Positions 8,925 to 18,654 of a DNA stretch of 64,000 nucleotides are shown here, in pieces. Position numbers and translations under genes: made by a program. The stretch is from the NCBI RefSeq assembly GCF_009192945.1, contig NZ_NSET01000012.1:1-64000 (forward strand), given 5' to 3'. Every line of letters starts with the position of its first letter. Position 1 is the first letter of the stretch. The notes below the pieces were generated by a model. That model saw only the letters and a list, made by a program, of their open reading frames with translations. It was not told the origin of the DNA and ran no database searches. Source of the stretch: Xanthomonas maliensis (GTDB lineage Bacteria; Pseudomonadota; Gammaproteobacteria; Xanthomonadales; Xanthomonadaceae).

Positions 8925-10121
8925 ATGAACGCCGATCCCGTGCCCTCCACCCCGTTGCCCCGGCGCTTGGTGCTGCTGATGGCCGCCGCGACCGGCCTGG
9001 CGGTGGCCAGCAACTACTACGCCCAGCCGCTGCTGGAGACGCTGGCGCAGACCTTCGGCATCCAGGTGCGCAGTGCCGGCGCAGTGGTCACTGCCGCTCA
9101 ACTGGCCTATGCGGCTGGTTTGCTGTTACTGGTGCCGCTGGGCGACCGGCTGGAGCGCCGCGGTCTGATCGTCGGATTGTTCGTGCTCAGCGCCGTCGGG
9201 CTGCTGGTCAGCGCCAACGCGCAGGGGTTCGGCATGTTGCTGGCCGGCACCGTGGTGACCGGTGCCAGCTCGGTGGCTGCGCAGATCCTGGTGCCGTTCG
9301 CCGCCACCCTGGCGGCGCCGCAGGAGCGCGGGCGGGTGATCGGCACGGTGATGAGCGGCTTGCTGCTGGGCATCCTGCTGGCACGCACGGCCGCCGGCCT
9401 GCTGGCCGGAGTGGGCGGCTGGCAGACCGTGTACTGGATCGCCTCCGGCTTGTTGCTGCTGACCGCCGTGCTGCTGTGGCGCGGGCTGCCGCGTCATCCC
9501 GGCAGTGCACAGCTGTCGTATCCGCACCTGGTGGGCTCGGTGCTGACCCTGCTGCGCGACGATCCGGTGTTGCGTTCGCGCTCGGTGCTGGGGGGCCTGC
9601 TGTTCGCCGGCTTCAGCATGTTCTGGACCACCCTGGCGTTCCTGCTGTCTGCGCCTGGCTATGGCTATGGCTATGGCACGGCGGTGATCGGGCTGTTCGG
9701 CTTGATCGGTGCGGCAGGCGCGCTGGCCGCCAATCGTTCCGGGCATTGGTCCGACCGCGGCCATGGCGATCGCGTCAGTTGGGGGGGATTGGTGCTGTTG
9801 TTGCTGGCGTGGGGGCTGCTGGCCTGCGCGCCACGCTCGCTGGCGCTGTTGATCGCCGGCGTGCTGTTGCTGGACATCGCCGTGCAGGGCGTGCATATCG
9901 CCAACCAGAGCGTGATCTACCAGCGCAATCCACAGGCGCGCAATCGCATCACCGCCGCTTACATCACCTGCTACTTCCTCGGCGGTGCGTTGGGGTCGAC
10001 CTTGGGCACGGCGGCATACGCGCAGGCCGGCTGGGCCGGCGTGGCGACGGGTGGGGCGCTGCTGGCGGTGGCTGCGCTGGGCTGGGTGGCGCTCAGCGTG
10101 CGGCGTCGGCACTGGGTGTGA
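8925..10121 (+). CDS. MFS transporter, drug/sugar efflux (YnfM/DHA1-like)
   Basis: 398 residues with 12 hydrophobic segments. The start MNADPVPSTPLPRRLVLLMAAATGLAVASNYYAQPLLETLA matches MFS exporters of the YnfM/AraJ type, where YYAQPLL is conserved at the end of helix 1. Motif A is visible as PLGDRLERRGLI between helices 2 and 3. A YGYGYG run near residue 245 comes from a TATGGC repeat. The ATG at 8925 gives the family-like N-terminus. It is divergent from a LysR gene. It probably exports a toxic or signalling compound; the substrate is unknown. Its 3' end overlaps the convergent FUSC gene by 29 bases. Confidence 0.88.
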   Translation: MNADPVPSTPLPRRLVLLMAAATGLAVASNYYAQPLLETLAQTFGIQVRSAGAVVTAAQLAYAAGLLLLVPLGDRLERRGLIVGLFVLSAVGLLVSANAQGFGMLLAGTVVTGASSVAAQILVPFAATLAAPQERGRVIGTVMSGLLLGILLARTAAGLLAGVGGWQTVYWIASGLLLLTAVLLWRGLPRHPGSAQLSYPHLVGSVLTLLRDDPVLRSRSVLGGLLFAGFSMFWTTLAFLLSAPGYGYGYGTAVIGLFGLIGAAGALAANRSGHWSDRGHGDRVSWGGLVLLLLAWGLLACAPRSLALLIAGVLLLDIAVQGVHIANQSVIYQRNPQARNRITAAYITCYFLGGALGSTLGTAAYAQAGWAGVATGGALLAVAALGWVALSVRRRHWV

Positions 10122-12357
10122 GAGCCGGCACGCTGGCCGTTGCGGGGGCGACCGCTTGCGCGGCGCCACGCAGGGCCGGCAGCAGGCGCAAGGCCAGGGC
10201 CAGCTGGTGGCGGACCAGTTGGTGTTTGGGTGGCAGTGCGCCGACATCCTGCTCCAGCGCATCGGCCAGCGCGGCCTCGTCCTGCTCATCGCCGGCCGGG
10301 ACCGATTGACGCTGCTCCAGTGCGCTGGCGATCGCCGTCAGCGCGCGCTGCAACAGTTCGCCGGCCTGGCCGATGGCGGCATCGTGGGCATCTTCCAGCG
10401 CGCCGCGGTGCGCGCCCAGCGCCGAGAGATACCCCAGCAGCGTATTGGACAGCGCCAGGAAGCGAAAGCCGGCATCGAGGTTACGGCGGTAGCGGCCCGG
10501 TTCGCGCAGCATGTTGGACAAGGCGACCGACAAGGCGGCATCGGCGTTGTGCATGTCGCGGCGCGCGATGCGATACGGCAGATCGTCGCGCATGCCGCTG
10601 CTGTATTGCTCCAGCACCTGCGCCAGGTAACGCGCGCAGGCGCGCAGCACGCTGGCCATCACCTGGTTGAGTCGGCGGCCCTGCCAGTCGGGCAGGATCA
10701 GGAACGAGGCGGCCGCGGCGATCGCACAGCCGATCACGGTGTCGACCAGGCGTGGCCAGATCAGCACGAAGCCATCGCCGAGCAGGTTGAAGCAGAACAG
10801 TGCCATCACCGTGATCGCGGCGGTGGCGAGCATGTAGCGATCGGTGCGGGTGATGAAGAACACCAGCGTGGCGACCAGCGCCAACAGCAACTGCACCTGC
10901 TGTTGCGGGAAGAGCTGCATCAACGCCCAGGTGGCGCCCAGGCCGATCAGGGTGCCGGCCATGCGCTCGACCAGGCGGCGACGGGTGGCGCCGTAGTTGG
11001 GACGACACACGAAGGCGGTGGTCAGCAGGATCCAGTAGCCGTTGTCGGCATGGATGGATTGCATGACCGCATAGCCGGCGACCAGCGCGATGGCCATGCG
11101 CAAGCCGTGGCGGAACAGCACCGAACCGGGCGTGAGCTGCTGGCCGATGCGGGCCGCCATCTCGCGCAAGGTATGCGGCGAGGAATCGCGCAGGCGGGTA
11201 TCGATCGGGTCGCTGGCGGTATCGGATTGCGCCGCTTCCGACAGCCGCCGCTCGATGGTCTGCAGATTGGTGACCAATAATTCCAGTGCGCCCAGCAGGC
11301 GCGCCAGCGCCGGGTCGGCGCGTGCGTGCAGATAGTCGAGCGATTGCCGCACGTCCTCGGTGGCCAGCTGGCTGTCCTGACCGTAGTCGAATGGCCGGCG
11401 CAGCCGGATCGCTTCGCCCAGCGCCGCACAGGCCTTGCCTTGCAGCGCCAGCAGGCGCTGGCAGCGATACAGCACGTCGCTGTGGAAGAACGCGTCGGTC
11501 AAGGCTTCGTAGGGATAGTGCGAAGAGCTGGCGCGTTCGTGGAATTCCTGCGCCATGTAATACAGGCGGAAGTAGCTGCCGGACTGCACGCCCGGCCGTC
11601 CCGAGCGTCCGAAGCGGGCGATGATGGCGGTCTTGGCGGCATTGAGCGCGGCCACCACGCGCGCGTTCTGCTCGGCCAGGGCCAGTCGGCGTGCATGCAG
11701 GTCGCTTTGCCGCACCGGCTCGAACAGATCGGCCTTCAGCCGCAGATAGCGGCCCAGTTCGAAGAACAGTCGCGACAGCCGCTCGCGGACCGGTCGGTTG
11801 GCAAACAGGATCGTCCACAGGATCGACAGCAGTCCGTACCAGCTGGCGCCGAGCAGCAGCAGGGCGATGCCATGCCAGGCGCTCGCGCCGACATGCCCGA
11901 CCTTGCCGCCGTGATCGATGCCGATCATCGCGTAGATCGCCAGCGCCACGGTGGCCTGGGCGATCGAGGCATAGCGCTCGCCGAGCGCGCCCAGCAAGGT
12001 CAGCGCGAAGGTCGCCAGCGCCAGGCCAGCGACGAATGGCCACGGATAGGGGAACAGCACCACCACCGATGCGGCGGCGGCGGCAAAGCACAGCAGCGAC
12101 AACAGCACCGACTTGATCCGCCCCAGCCAGTTGTCGTCGGTCTCGGCGATCGCGCTGGCGATCGTGCCCAGGAACAGCGCCGGCACCGCGGTCAGTTGCT
12201 GCAGGTGCCAGCAGATGCCCATCGCTGCGGCCAGGGCAATGAACACGCGCAGGCCATAACTGGCCTTTTCGTGGGCCCACAGGCGGCTGAGGCGGGAGTC
12301 GAGTGTCGGGGCGGCCACGGTCTCTGGAAGGCAAGCGTGCGCAGGCATTATTGCCAC
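10093..12357 (-). CDS. FUSC/YccS-like inner membrane protein
   Basis: 754 residues with the duplicated layout of the YccS/YhfK and aromatic acid exporter family. A first block of five or six helices (about 35-180) is followed by a long soluble region (about 190-395). A second membrane block comes next (about 405-545, including YWILLTTAFVCRPNYGATRRRLVERMAGTLIGL), then a soluble tail. NYGATRRRLVERMAGTLIG is the FUSC-family signature. Related proteins (AaeB, MdtO) export aromatic acids, while YccS itself has no assigned function. A start at MPAHACLPE, three codons in, is possible. It lies just upstream of nothing obvious on its own strand and ends convergently with the MFS gene. Confidence 0.85.
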   Translation of the reverse strand: MAIMPAHACLPETVAAPTLDSRLSRLWAHEKASYGLRVFIALAAAMGICWHLQQLTAVPALFLGTIASAIAETDDNWLGRIKSVLLSLLCFAAAAASVVVLFPYPWPFVAGLALATFALTLLGALGERYASIAQATVALAIYAMIGIDHGGKVGHVGASAWHGIALLLLGASWYGLLSILWTILFANRPVRERLSRLFFELGRYLRLKADLFEPVRQSDLHARRLALAEQNARVVAALNAAKTAIIARFGRSGRPGVQSGSYFRLYYMAQEFHERASSSHYPYEALTDAFFHSDVLYRCQRLLALQGKACAALGEAIRLRRPFDYGQDSQLATEDVRQSLDYLHARADPALARLLGALELLVTNLQTIERRLSEAAQSDTASDPIDTRLRDSSPHTLREMAARIGQQLTPGSVLFRHGLRMAIALVAGYAVMQSIHADNGYWILLTTAFVCRPNYGATRRRLVERMAGTLIGLGATWALMQLFPQQQVQLLLALVATLVFFITRTDRYMLATAAITVMALFCFNLLGDGFVLIWPRLVDTVIGCAIAAAASFLILPDWQGRRLNQVMASVLRACARYLAQVLEQYSSGMRDDLPYRIARRDMHNADAALSVALSNMLREPGRYRRNLDAGFRFLALSNTLLGYLSALGAHRGALEDAHDAAIGQAGELLQRALTAIASALEQRQSVPAGDEQDEAALADALEQDVGALPPKHQLVRHQLALALRLLPALRGAAQAVAPATASVPALTPSADAAR

Positions 12358-12410
12358 AGGCAGGCCTGGCCGGCGTGCAGGCCGGCTAGTCCTTTGTCAG
12401 TAGGGCAGGC

Positions 12411-13697
12411 TCACGCCTGCTCGCGGGCAATCGCGCGCCAGCCGATGTCGCGCCGATGGAAGGCGCTGGGCCAGCGGATCGACTGCACGCCGGCATAGGC
12501 GTTGCGCTGGGCATCGGACACGCTGTCGCCCAGCGCGGCCACGCACAGCACGCGGCCGCCGGCGCTGATCACCTCGCCGACGGCATTGAAGGCGGTGCCA
12601 GCGTGGAAGACCTTGGCGCTGGCCGGCACCGCATCCAGGCCGTGGATAACCTCGCCGGTCACCGGCGCGTCCGGATAAGGCGCGGCGGCGATCACCACGC
12701 CCAGCGACGGCCGCGGATCCCACTGCGCCTGTACGCTGTCCAATCGACCATCGATGGCCGCCTCGATCAGCGCCAGCAGCTCCGATTGCAGTCGCAGCAT
12801 CACCGGCTGCGTTTCCGGGTCGCCGAAGCGCACATTGAATTCGATGACCTTGGGTGCGCCGTGCGCGTCGATCATCAGTCCGGCGTACAGGAAGCCGGTG
12901 AACGGCACGCCATCGGCGATCATGCCGCGCACGGTCGGCTCGACCACCTCGCGCATCACCCGCGTATGCACCGCGGCGGTCACCACCGGTGCCGGCGAAT
13001 AGGCGCCCATGCCGCCGGTGTTGGGACCGGTGTCGCCATCGCCCACGCGCTTGTGGTCCTGGCTGGTCGCCATCGGCAAGGCATGCTGGCCATCGACCAT
13101 CGAGATGAAGCTGGCCTCCTCGCCATCGAGGAATTCCTCGATCACCACCCGCGCACCGGCATCGCCGAAGGCATTGCCGGCCAGCATGTCGCGCACCGCC
13201 GCCTCGGCCTCGGCCAGGGTCATCGCCACGATCACGCCCTTGCCGGCCGCCAGGCCGTCGGCCTTGACGACGATCGGCGCGCCCTTTTCGCGCACATAGG
13301 CCAGTGCGGCCTCCACCTCAGTGTGCACGGCGTAATACGCGGTGGGAATGCCGTGACGGGCGAGGAAATCCTTGGCGAAGGCCTTGCTGCCTTCCAGCTG
13401 CGCGGCCTTGGCGGTGGGCCCGAAGATGCGCAGGCCGGCGGCATGGAAGCGGTCGACCACGCCCAGCACCAGCGGCACTTCCGGGCCGACCACGGTCAGC
13501 GCGACCTGTTCGCGCTGCGCCAGTGCCAGCAGGCCATCGAGGTCGTCGACCTTGATCGCGACGTTGCGGCACTTGGCCTCAGTGGCAGTGCCGGCATTGC
13601 CCGGTGCTACCAGCACTTCGCTGACGCGTGCCGATTGGGCGATCTTCCAGGCCAGGGCGTGTTCACGGCCGCCGGAGCCGATGACGAGGATTTTCAA
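12411..13697 (-). CDS. purD: Phosphoribosylamine-glycine ligase PurD
   Basis: 428 residues, full length for PurD (GAR synthetase). It starts MKILVIGSGGREHALAWKIAQS, the family's nucleotide-fold opening. The ATP-grasp region contains PIVVKADGLAAGKGVIVAMT and the PurD signature RFGDPETQPVM (about residue 290). It joins glycine to 5-phosphoribosylamine in the second step of purine synthesis. It is downstream of purH on the same strand, separated by a lipoprotein gene. This fits a purine operon. Confidence 0.97.
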   Translation of the reverse strand: MKILVIGSGGREHALAWKIAQSARVSEVLVAPGNAGTATEAKCRNVAIKVDDLDGLLALAQREQVALTVVGPEVPLVLGVVDRFHAAGLRIFGPTAKAAQLEGSKAFAKDFLARHGIPTAYYAVHTEVEAALAYVREKGAPIVVKADGLAAGKGVIVAMTLAEAEAAVRDMLAGNAFGDAGARVVIEEFLDGEEASFISMVDGQHALPMATSQDHKRVGDGDTGPNTGGMGAYSPAPVVTAAVHTRVMREVVEPTVRGMIADGVPFTGFLYAGLMIDAHGAPKVIEFNVRFGDPETQPVMLRLQSELLALIEAAIDGRLDSVQAQWDPRPSLGVVIAAAPYPDAPVTGEVIHGLDAVPASAKVFHAGTAFNAVGEVISAGGRVLCVAALGDSVSDAQRNAYAGVQSIRWPSAFHRRDIGWRAIAREQA

Positions 13698-13728
13698 GAC
13701 GGTTGCTCGCTAGGAGGGAGTAAAGAGG

Positions 13729-14580
13729 TCAGCTGCAGCCTTCGCGCTGCAAGGTATCGGGAATGGGGTAGGTCCAGCTGCGCACATCGAACCGCAGCAC
13801 GTGGGTGGCGGCGACCGGCGCACCGCAGGCGGTGCCGCGTTCGCGGATGGTCAGCGGCCAGCTGCGTGCCTGCGCATCGCTGGCGTCCACCGTCAGCACG
13901 AAGTCGACATCGAAGCCCTGGGCGCGGCAGTCGTCCTGGTCGTGCTCCGCTGCACCATCTGCATCATCGCAAGCGAGCGCGCCGTGATTGTCGATATGCC
14001 GACGCAGCCAGGCGGCCTTGACCAGGCCCTTGGGCCCAGGCACCACCAGGTCCTGCGATTCCAGCAGCAACCCCTGGCCTATCCAGGCGCTGGTCACGGC
14101 AAAGCCGTAGAAATCGCTGCCCAGGCGCAGAATGTCCACGCGCCCGGGGCGGCCACTGCTGCCGAAGTTCTCGCCTGAGTCTTCGGCGACCACCGCATAC
14201 GCATCGCCGTCGTCGCGCAGGACAACGAAATCGATCATGCCGGGAGTGCCATCGCCGGCATCGCTGAGGCTGTGGCAGACCGCCAGCAGTTGTTGCACCT
14301 GGGCGCCGATCACCACCGGTTGCTCGGCGCAGACTGCGCTATCGACCGCCTGGCCATCGACCTCGCCGTGCCAGCCGTGGGCCAGGCCGGCGGCGTTGCC
14401 GTACCGTGCGCGCACGAAGCCGTCCAGGCGGGTGCTGCGGCTGCGCGTGCTGTGCGGAGGTGGCCTGTCCGCCATCGTCGCCGGTGCCGTGGTCGGCACC
14501 GCGTCGGCCGGCTGCTGCCGACAGGCAGGCAGCAGACCAGCGAGGAGGACGAGACCTGCGAGCCTGCGCAGCATGTGCAT
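13729..14580 (-). CDS. Predicted lipoprotein of unknown function between purH and purD
   Basis: 283 residues starting MHMLRRLAGLVLLAGLLPACRQQPADAVPTT. The N-terminus is a short basic and hydrophobic signal ending in LLPAC, a plausible lipobox with C20 as the lipidated residue. After a Pro/Thr/Ser linker comes a globular domain with six further cysteines, including LACDDADG and DDCRAQGFDVD, which may form disulfides in the periplasm. I do not recognise the family. It lies 13 bases after purH and 31 bases before purD, so it is probably co-transcribed with them. A role in purine metabolism is not implied by its sequence. Confidence 0.75.
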   Translation of the reverse strand: MHMLRRLAGLVLLAGLLPACRQQPADAVPTTAPATMADRPPPHSTRSRSTRLDGFVRARYGNAAGLAHGWHGEVDGQAVDSAVCAEQPVVIGAQVQQLLAVCHSLSDAGDGTPGMIDFVVLRDDGDAYAVVAEDSGENFGSSGRPGRVDILRLGSDFYGFAVTSAWIGQGLLLESQDLVVPGPKGLVKAAWLRRHIDNHGALACDDADGAAEHDQDDCRAQGFDVDFVLTVDASDAQARSWPLTIRERGTACGAPVAATHVLRFDVRSWTYPIPDTLQREGCS

Positions 14581-14592
14581 CGCCTGCTGCCG

Positions 14593-16179
14593 TCAGTGAC
14601 GGAAGTGGCGCACGCCAGTGAACACCATCGCGATGCCGTGTTCGTCGGCGGCGGCGATCACTTCGCCGTCGCGCATCGAGCCGCCCGGCTGGATCACCGC
14701 CTTGATGCCGGCGGCGGCCGCGGCATCGATGCCATCGCGGAACGGGAAGAACGCATCGGAGGCCATCACCGAGCCGTCCACCACCAGATTGGCGTCGCCG
14801 GCCTTGATGCCGGCAATGCGCGCCGAATACACCCGGCTCATCTGCCCGGCGCCGACGCCGATGGTGCGTTGATCCTTGGCATAGACAATCGCATTGGACT
14901 TGACGAACTTGGCCACCTTCCAGGCGAACAGCAGATCCTCGAACTGGGTATCGCTCGGCGACAGCGTGGTGACCACCTTCAAATCCTCGCGCGTCACCAC
15001 CCGGTCGTCGGCGGTCTGCATCAGCATTCCCGAGCCGATCCGCTTGGTGTCGATGAAACCCTTGGAGGCGGCTGCCAGCGGAATGCGCAGCACGCGCACG
15101 TTGGCCTTGCGGCTGGCGTATTCCAGCGCGCCGTCTTCGTAGTCCGGGGCGATCAACACTTCGACGAACTGGCGGTCGAGCAGGGTCTTGGCGGTGGCCG
15201 CGTCGAGCGTGCGGTTGAAGGCGATGATGCCGCCGAAGGCGCTGGTGGGGTCGGTCGCATAGGCCAACTCGTAGGCATCGCCGCAGGCCACGCCGACCGC
15301 CACGCCGCAGGGATTGGCGTGCTTGACGATCACGCAGGCCGGGGCGTCGAACTGGCGCACGCATTCCCAGGCCGCATCGCTGTCGGCGATGTTGTTGTAA
15401 CTCAGCTCCTTGCCCTGCAACTGCTGGAAGGTGGCCAGCGAGCCGGGCGCCGGATACAGGTCGCGATAGAACGCCGCCTGCTGGTGGGGGTTCTCGCCAT
15501 ACCGCAGGTCGGCGACCTTGATGAAGCTGCCATTGGCCTGGGCGGCGAAGGCGCTGCGCACCGGGACCTCGGCGGAGATGTCGGTCACTGCCGACAGGTA
15601 GTTGCTGATCGCCGCGTCGTACTGGGCCACGCGGTTGAACGCGGCCACCGACAGCGAAAAGCGGGTGGCGGCCGACAGCTGCCCGTCGTTGGCGTCCAGC
15701 TCGGCCAGCAACGCGGGGTATTGCGCCGGCGCGGTGGCCACCGCCACCCGGGCGAAGTTCTTTGCCGCCGAACGCAGCATCGCCGGCCCTCCGATATCGA
15801 TGTTTTCCACCGCCTCGGCCAGCGTGCAGTCGGCGCGGGCGGTGACCTGTTCGAACGGATACAGGTTCAGGACCAGCAGGTCGATCGCCACGATGCCGTG
15901 GGCGGCCATGACCGCCTCGTCCTGGCCGGCGCGGCCGAGCAGACCGCCATGCACCAGCGGATGCAGCGTCTTGACGCGACCGTCCATCATCTCCGGGAAG
16001 CCGGTCAGCTCGGACACGTCCTGCACCGGCAGCCCGGCCTCGCGCAGCGCCTTGGCGGTGCCGCCGGTGGACAGCAGCGCGACGTTGCGGGCGACCAGCG
16101 CGCGTGCCAGGTCGATCAGACCGGTCTTGTCGGAGACGGAGAGCAGGGCGCGGCGGACGGGGAGCAGATCGGAAGGCAT
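14593..16179 (-). CDS. purH: Bifunctional AICAR transformylase/IMP cyclohydrolase PurH
   Basis: 528 residues, the usual length. The N-terminal IMP cyclohydrolase (MGS-like) domain opens [21 protein letters not shown] and has [38 protein letters not shown]. The AICAR transformylase domain follows from about residue 150, with the catalytic segment [15 protein letters not shown] (KHANPCG, about 270). It catalyses the last two steps of IMP synthesis. I used the ATG at 16177-16179, as the 23 extra codons upstream are not family-like. In many Xanthomonads purH is close to fis; here the lipid operon separates them. Confidence 0.97.
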   Translation of the reverse strand: MPSDLLPVRRALLSVSDKTGLIDLARALVARNVALLSTGGTAKALREAGLPVQDVSELTGFPEMMDGRVKTLHPLVHGGLLGRAGQDEAVMAAHGIVAIDLLVLNLYPFEQVTARADCTLAEAVENIDIGGPAMLRSAAKNFARVAVATAPAQYPALLAELDANDGQLSAATRFSLSVAAFNRVAQYDAAISNYLSAVTDISAEVPVRSAFAAQANGSFIKVADLRYGENPHQQAAFYRDLYPAPGSLATFQQLQGKELSYNNIADSDAAWECVRQFDAPACVIVKHANPCGVAVGVACGDAYELAYATDPTSAFGGIIAFNRTLDAATAKTLLDRQFVEVLIAPDYEDGALEYASRKANVRVLRIPLAAASKGFIDTKRIGSGMLMQTADDRVVTREDLKVVTTLSPSDTQFEDLLFAWKVAKFVKSNAIVYAKDQRTIGVGAGQMSRVYSARIAGIKAGDANLVVDGSVMASDAFFPFRDGIDAAAAAGIKAVIQPGGSMRDGEVIAAADEHGIAMVFTGVRHFRH

Positions 16180-16252
16180 CGGTGGGGGCAGTCGAAGCGG
16201 AGCAGCCGATATTGTAGGCTGCGGCAGCGCTTGAAGGGACTCAGACACGGCG

Positions 16253-16870
16253 ATGGGCTCGATCTATGCATTGAAGGGACGCTTCCAGGCACTGCTGCGG
16301 CCGCTGGTGGGCGCACTGTTCCGCGCCGGTATCACCGCCAACCAGGTGACCCTGGTCGCAGCGGTGATCTCGCTGTTGGTGGCTGGGCTGGTCTACCGCG
16401 CAGGCGTGCACTGGCCGCTGCTGTATCTGCTGTTGCCGCTGTGGATGTTGCTGCGCATGGCGCTCAACGCGATCGACGGCATGCTGGCGCGCGAGTTCGG
16501 CCAACAGTCGCGCTTGGGCGCCTACCTCAACGAACTGTGCGACGTGGTCGCCGACGCGGCGCTGTACTTGAGCCTGCTGGGCGTGCCCGGCGTCGCTGCG
16601 GCCGCGCTGTGGAGCTTCGCCTGGTTGGCCGCATTGACCGAGTACGCCGGCGTGTTGGGGCTGATGGTCGGCGCCAGCCGTCGCTATGACGGGCCGATGG
16701 GCAAGAGCGACCGCGCCTTCGTCGTTGGCGTGCTCGGGCTCGGGTTGGCGAGCGGCCTGCTCGGCGGACGCGCGCTCACCGTCGTGGCGATCGTGCTGAG
16801 CCTGGCCTGCGTGGTGACGGTGTGGCGGCGCGTACGTGCCGGCCTGGCCGAGGCAGGGGTGCCGGCATGA
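16253..16870 (+). CDS. CDP-alcohol phosphatidyltransferase, YnbA-like (lipid operon gene 1)
   Basis: 205 residues with about six membrane helices. The family motif DG-x2-AR-x8-G-x3-D-x3-D appears at about 72-94 as [23 protein letters not shown], with Asn in place of the third Asp. This places it near E. coli YnbA rather than PgsA or Pss. Enzymes of this fold displace CMP from a CDP-alcohol, such as CDP-diacylglycerol, with a hydroxyl acceptor. The acceptor here is unknown. Its stop overlaps the next start (ATGA). It is divergent from purH, with 73 bases between the starts, which must hold the operon promoter. Confidence 0.88.
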   Translation: MGSIYALKGRFQALLRPLVGALFRAGITANQVTLVAAVISLLVAGLVYRAGVHWPLLYLLLPLWMLLRMALNAIDGMLAREFGQQSRLGAYLNELCDVVADAALYLSLLGVPGVAAAALWSFAWLAALTEYAGVLGLMVGASRRYDGPMGKSDRAFVVGVLGLGLASGLLGGRALTVVAIVLSLACVVTVWRRVRAGLAEAGVPA

Positions 16871-18654
16871 GCGCGGTCGCGCCCGCAGCGTCCACCTCGC
16901 GCCCGCAGCAGGAGCGGGAATTCGCCAGCTTCGACGGCACGGCGCTGTTTTATCGGCATTGGCCGGCGCAGGCCGTCGAAAGCGGTCCCGCGCGTGCCAT
17001 CGTGTTGCTGCATCGTGGCCACGAACATTCCGGGCGGGTGGTGCACCTGGCCGAGGAACTGCAATTGCCCGAGGCGGCGATCTTCGCCTGGGATGCGCGC
17101 GGCAATGGCCGCTCGCCTGGCGTGCGTGGCGATGCACCGGGTTTCGAGGCGCTGGTGCGCGACCTGGATGCCTTCATCGCGCATCTCGGCCAGGCGCATG
17201 CGATTGCGGTGGAGGACATCGTGGTGGTCGCGCAAAGCGTCGGCGCGGTGATCGCCGCCACCTGGGTGCACGACTACGCGCCGTCGCTGCGCGCGCTGGT
17301 GCTGGCCTCGCCGGCGTTCAAGGTCAAGCTGTATGTCCCGTTCGCGCGTAGCGGACTGGCGCTGATGCAGCGGCTGCGCGGCAATTTCTTCGTCAACAGC
17401 TATGTGCAGCCGCAGTGGCTGACGCACGATGCGCAGCGCGTGCAGAGCTACCGCGACGACCCGCTGATCACCCGGCCGATCTCGGTGCGCGTGCTGTTGG
17501 GGGTGTATGCCGCCGCCGCGCGCGTGGTGGCCGATGCGCAGGCGATCACCGTGCCGACCCAGTTGCTGGTCTCCGGCGCCGACTTCGTGGTCCATCGCGG
17601 GCCGCAGGATCGTTTCTACGAACGCCTGGGTGCGCCGATCAAGCAGCGCCACTGGCTGCCGGGCTTCTTCCACGACACCCTGGGCGAGCGTGATCGCGCA
17701 CCGGCGATCGCGGCGATTCGCCAGTTCATCCAGGCGCGCTTCGCCGCGCCGCTGGTCCGCGCCGATCTGCGCAATGCGCATCGGGCCGGTCCCAGCTTCG
17801 AGGAGGCCGAGCGGCTGGCCTGGCCTCCGCAGCGCAACAGTGTGCAGGACCTGCGCTGGCGCGCGGTGCGCGCCGGGTTGCGGCTGGGCGGGCGGCTGTC
17901 CGACGGCATCGCCTTGGGGCTGCAAACCGGTTTCGATTCGGGCAGCACGCTGGACTACATCTACCGTGACCAGGCCAGCGGGCGCGGTCCGCTGGGGCGC
18001 TTGATCGATCGCCAGTATCTGGATGCGATCGGCTGGCGCGGCATCCGCATCCGCGGCGCGCATCTGGGCGAACTGCTGCGCGAGGCGGCCATGCGGCTGC
18101 GACAGGCCGGGTTGCCGGTGCGGGTGCTGGACATCGCCGCCGGTCATGGCCGTTACGTGCTGCGGGCGCTGGGCAGCGGCGCCCAGCGCGCCGATGCGAT
18201 CGTGCTGCGCGATTTCAGTGCGCTCAATGTCGCGCAGGGCACCGCACTGATCCAGGCGATGCGTGCGGCCGACATCGCCCGCTTCGAGCAGGGCGATGCC
18301 TTCGACCCCGACGCCGTGGCCGCGGTGCAGCCTGCCCCGACGTTGGCGGTGGTGTCCGGCCTGTACGAGCTGTTCGCCGACAACGATCAGGTGGCGCGCT
18401 CGTTGGCCGGCGTCGCTGCGGCGGTGCCGCCCGGCGGCTATCTGCTGTACACCGGCCAGCCCTGGCATCCGCAGCTGGAGTTCATCGCCCGTGCGCTGAC
18501 CAGTCATCGCGACGGCGCGGCCTGGGTGATGCGTCGCCGCAGCCAGCAGGAAATGGACGCGCTGGTGGAAGCGGCCGGCTTTCGCAAGATCGCCCAACGC
18601 ATCGACGCCTTCGGCATCTTCACCGTGTGCTTGGCGCAGCGACGCGACGCATGA
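16867..18654 (+). CDS. Alpha/beta hydrolase-methyltransferase fusion, YnbC-like (lipid operon gene 2)
   Basis: 595 residues with two enzyme domains. Residues ~15-310 form an alpha/beta hydrolase (monoacylglycerol lipase-like): FAWDARGNGRS, the nucleophile S124 in VVAQSVGAV, an Asp in SGADFVVH and a His in PGFFHDTLGE. Residues ~400-590 form a class I SAM-dependent methyltransferase, with the SAM-binding loop RVLDIAAGHGRY at about 418 and a VLRDFSALNVAQG segment after it. Size and layout match E. coli YnbC, itself uncharacterised. It may deacylate a lipid and methylate its head group, but neither is shown. It overlaps its neighbours by ATGA at both ends. Confidence 0.87.
   Translation: MSAVAPAASTSRPQQEREFASFDGTALFYRHWPAQAVESGPARAIVLLHRGHEHSGRVVHLAEELQLPEAAIFAWDARGNGRSPGVRGDAPGFEALVRDLDAFIAHLGQAHAIAVEDIVVVAQSVGAVIAATWVHDYAPSLRALVLASPAFKVKLYVPFARSGLALMQRLRGNFFVNSYVQPQWLTHDAQRVQSYRDDPLITRPISVRVLLGVYAAAARVVADAQAITVPTQLLVSGADFVVHRGPQDRFYERLGAPIKQRHWLPGFFHDTLGERDRAPAIAAIRQFIQARFAAPLVRADLRNAHRAGPSFEEAERLAWPPQRNSVQDLRWRAVRAGLRLGGRLSDGIALGLQTGFDSGSTLDYIYRDQASGRGPLGRLIDRQYLDAIGWRGIRIRGAHLGELLREAAMRLRQAGLPVRVLDIAAGHGRYVLRALGSGAQRADAIVLRDFSALNVAQGTALIQAMRAADIARFEQGDAFDPDAVAAVQPAPTLAVVSGLYELFADNDQVARSLAGVAAAVPPGGYLLYTGQPWHPQLEFIARALTSHRDGAAWVMRRRSQQEMDALVEAAGFRKIAQRIDAFGIFTVCLAQRRDA

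Noticed and set aside
9661..9678. TATGGC hexamer run in the MFS gene as a phase-variable repeat
   Set aside because: Only about three units, in frame (Tyr-Gly), so length changes would not shift the frame.
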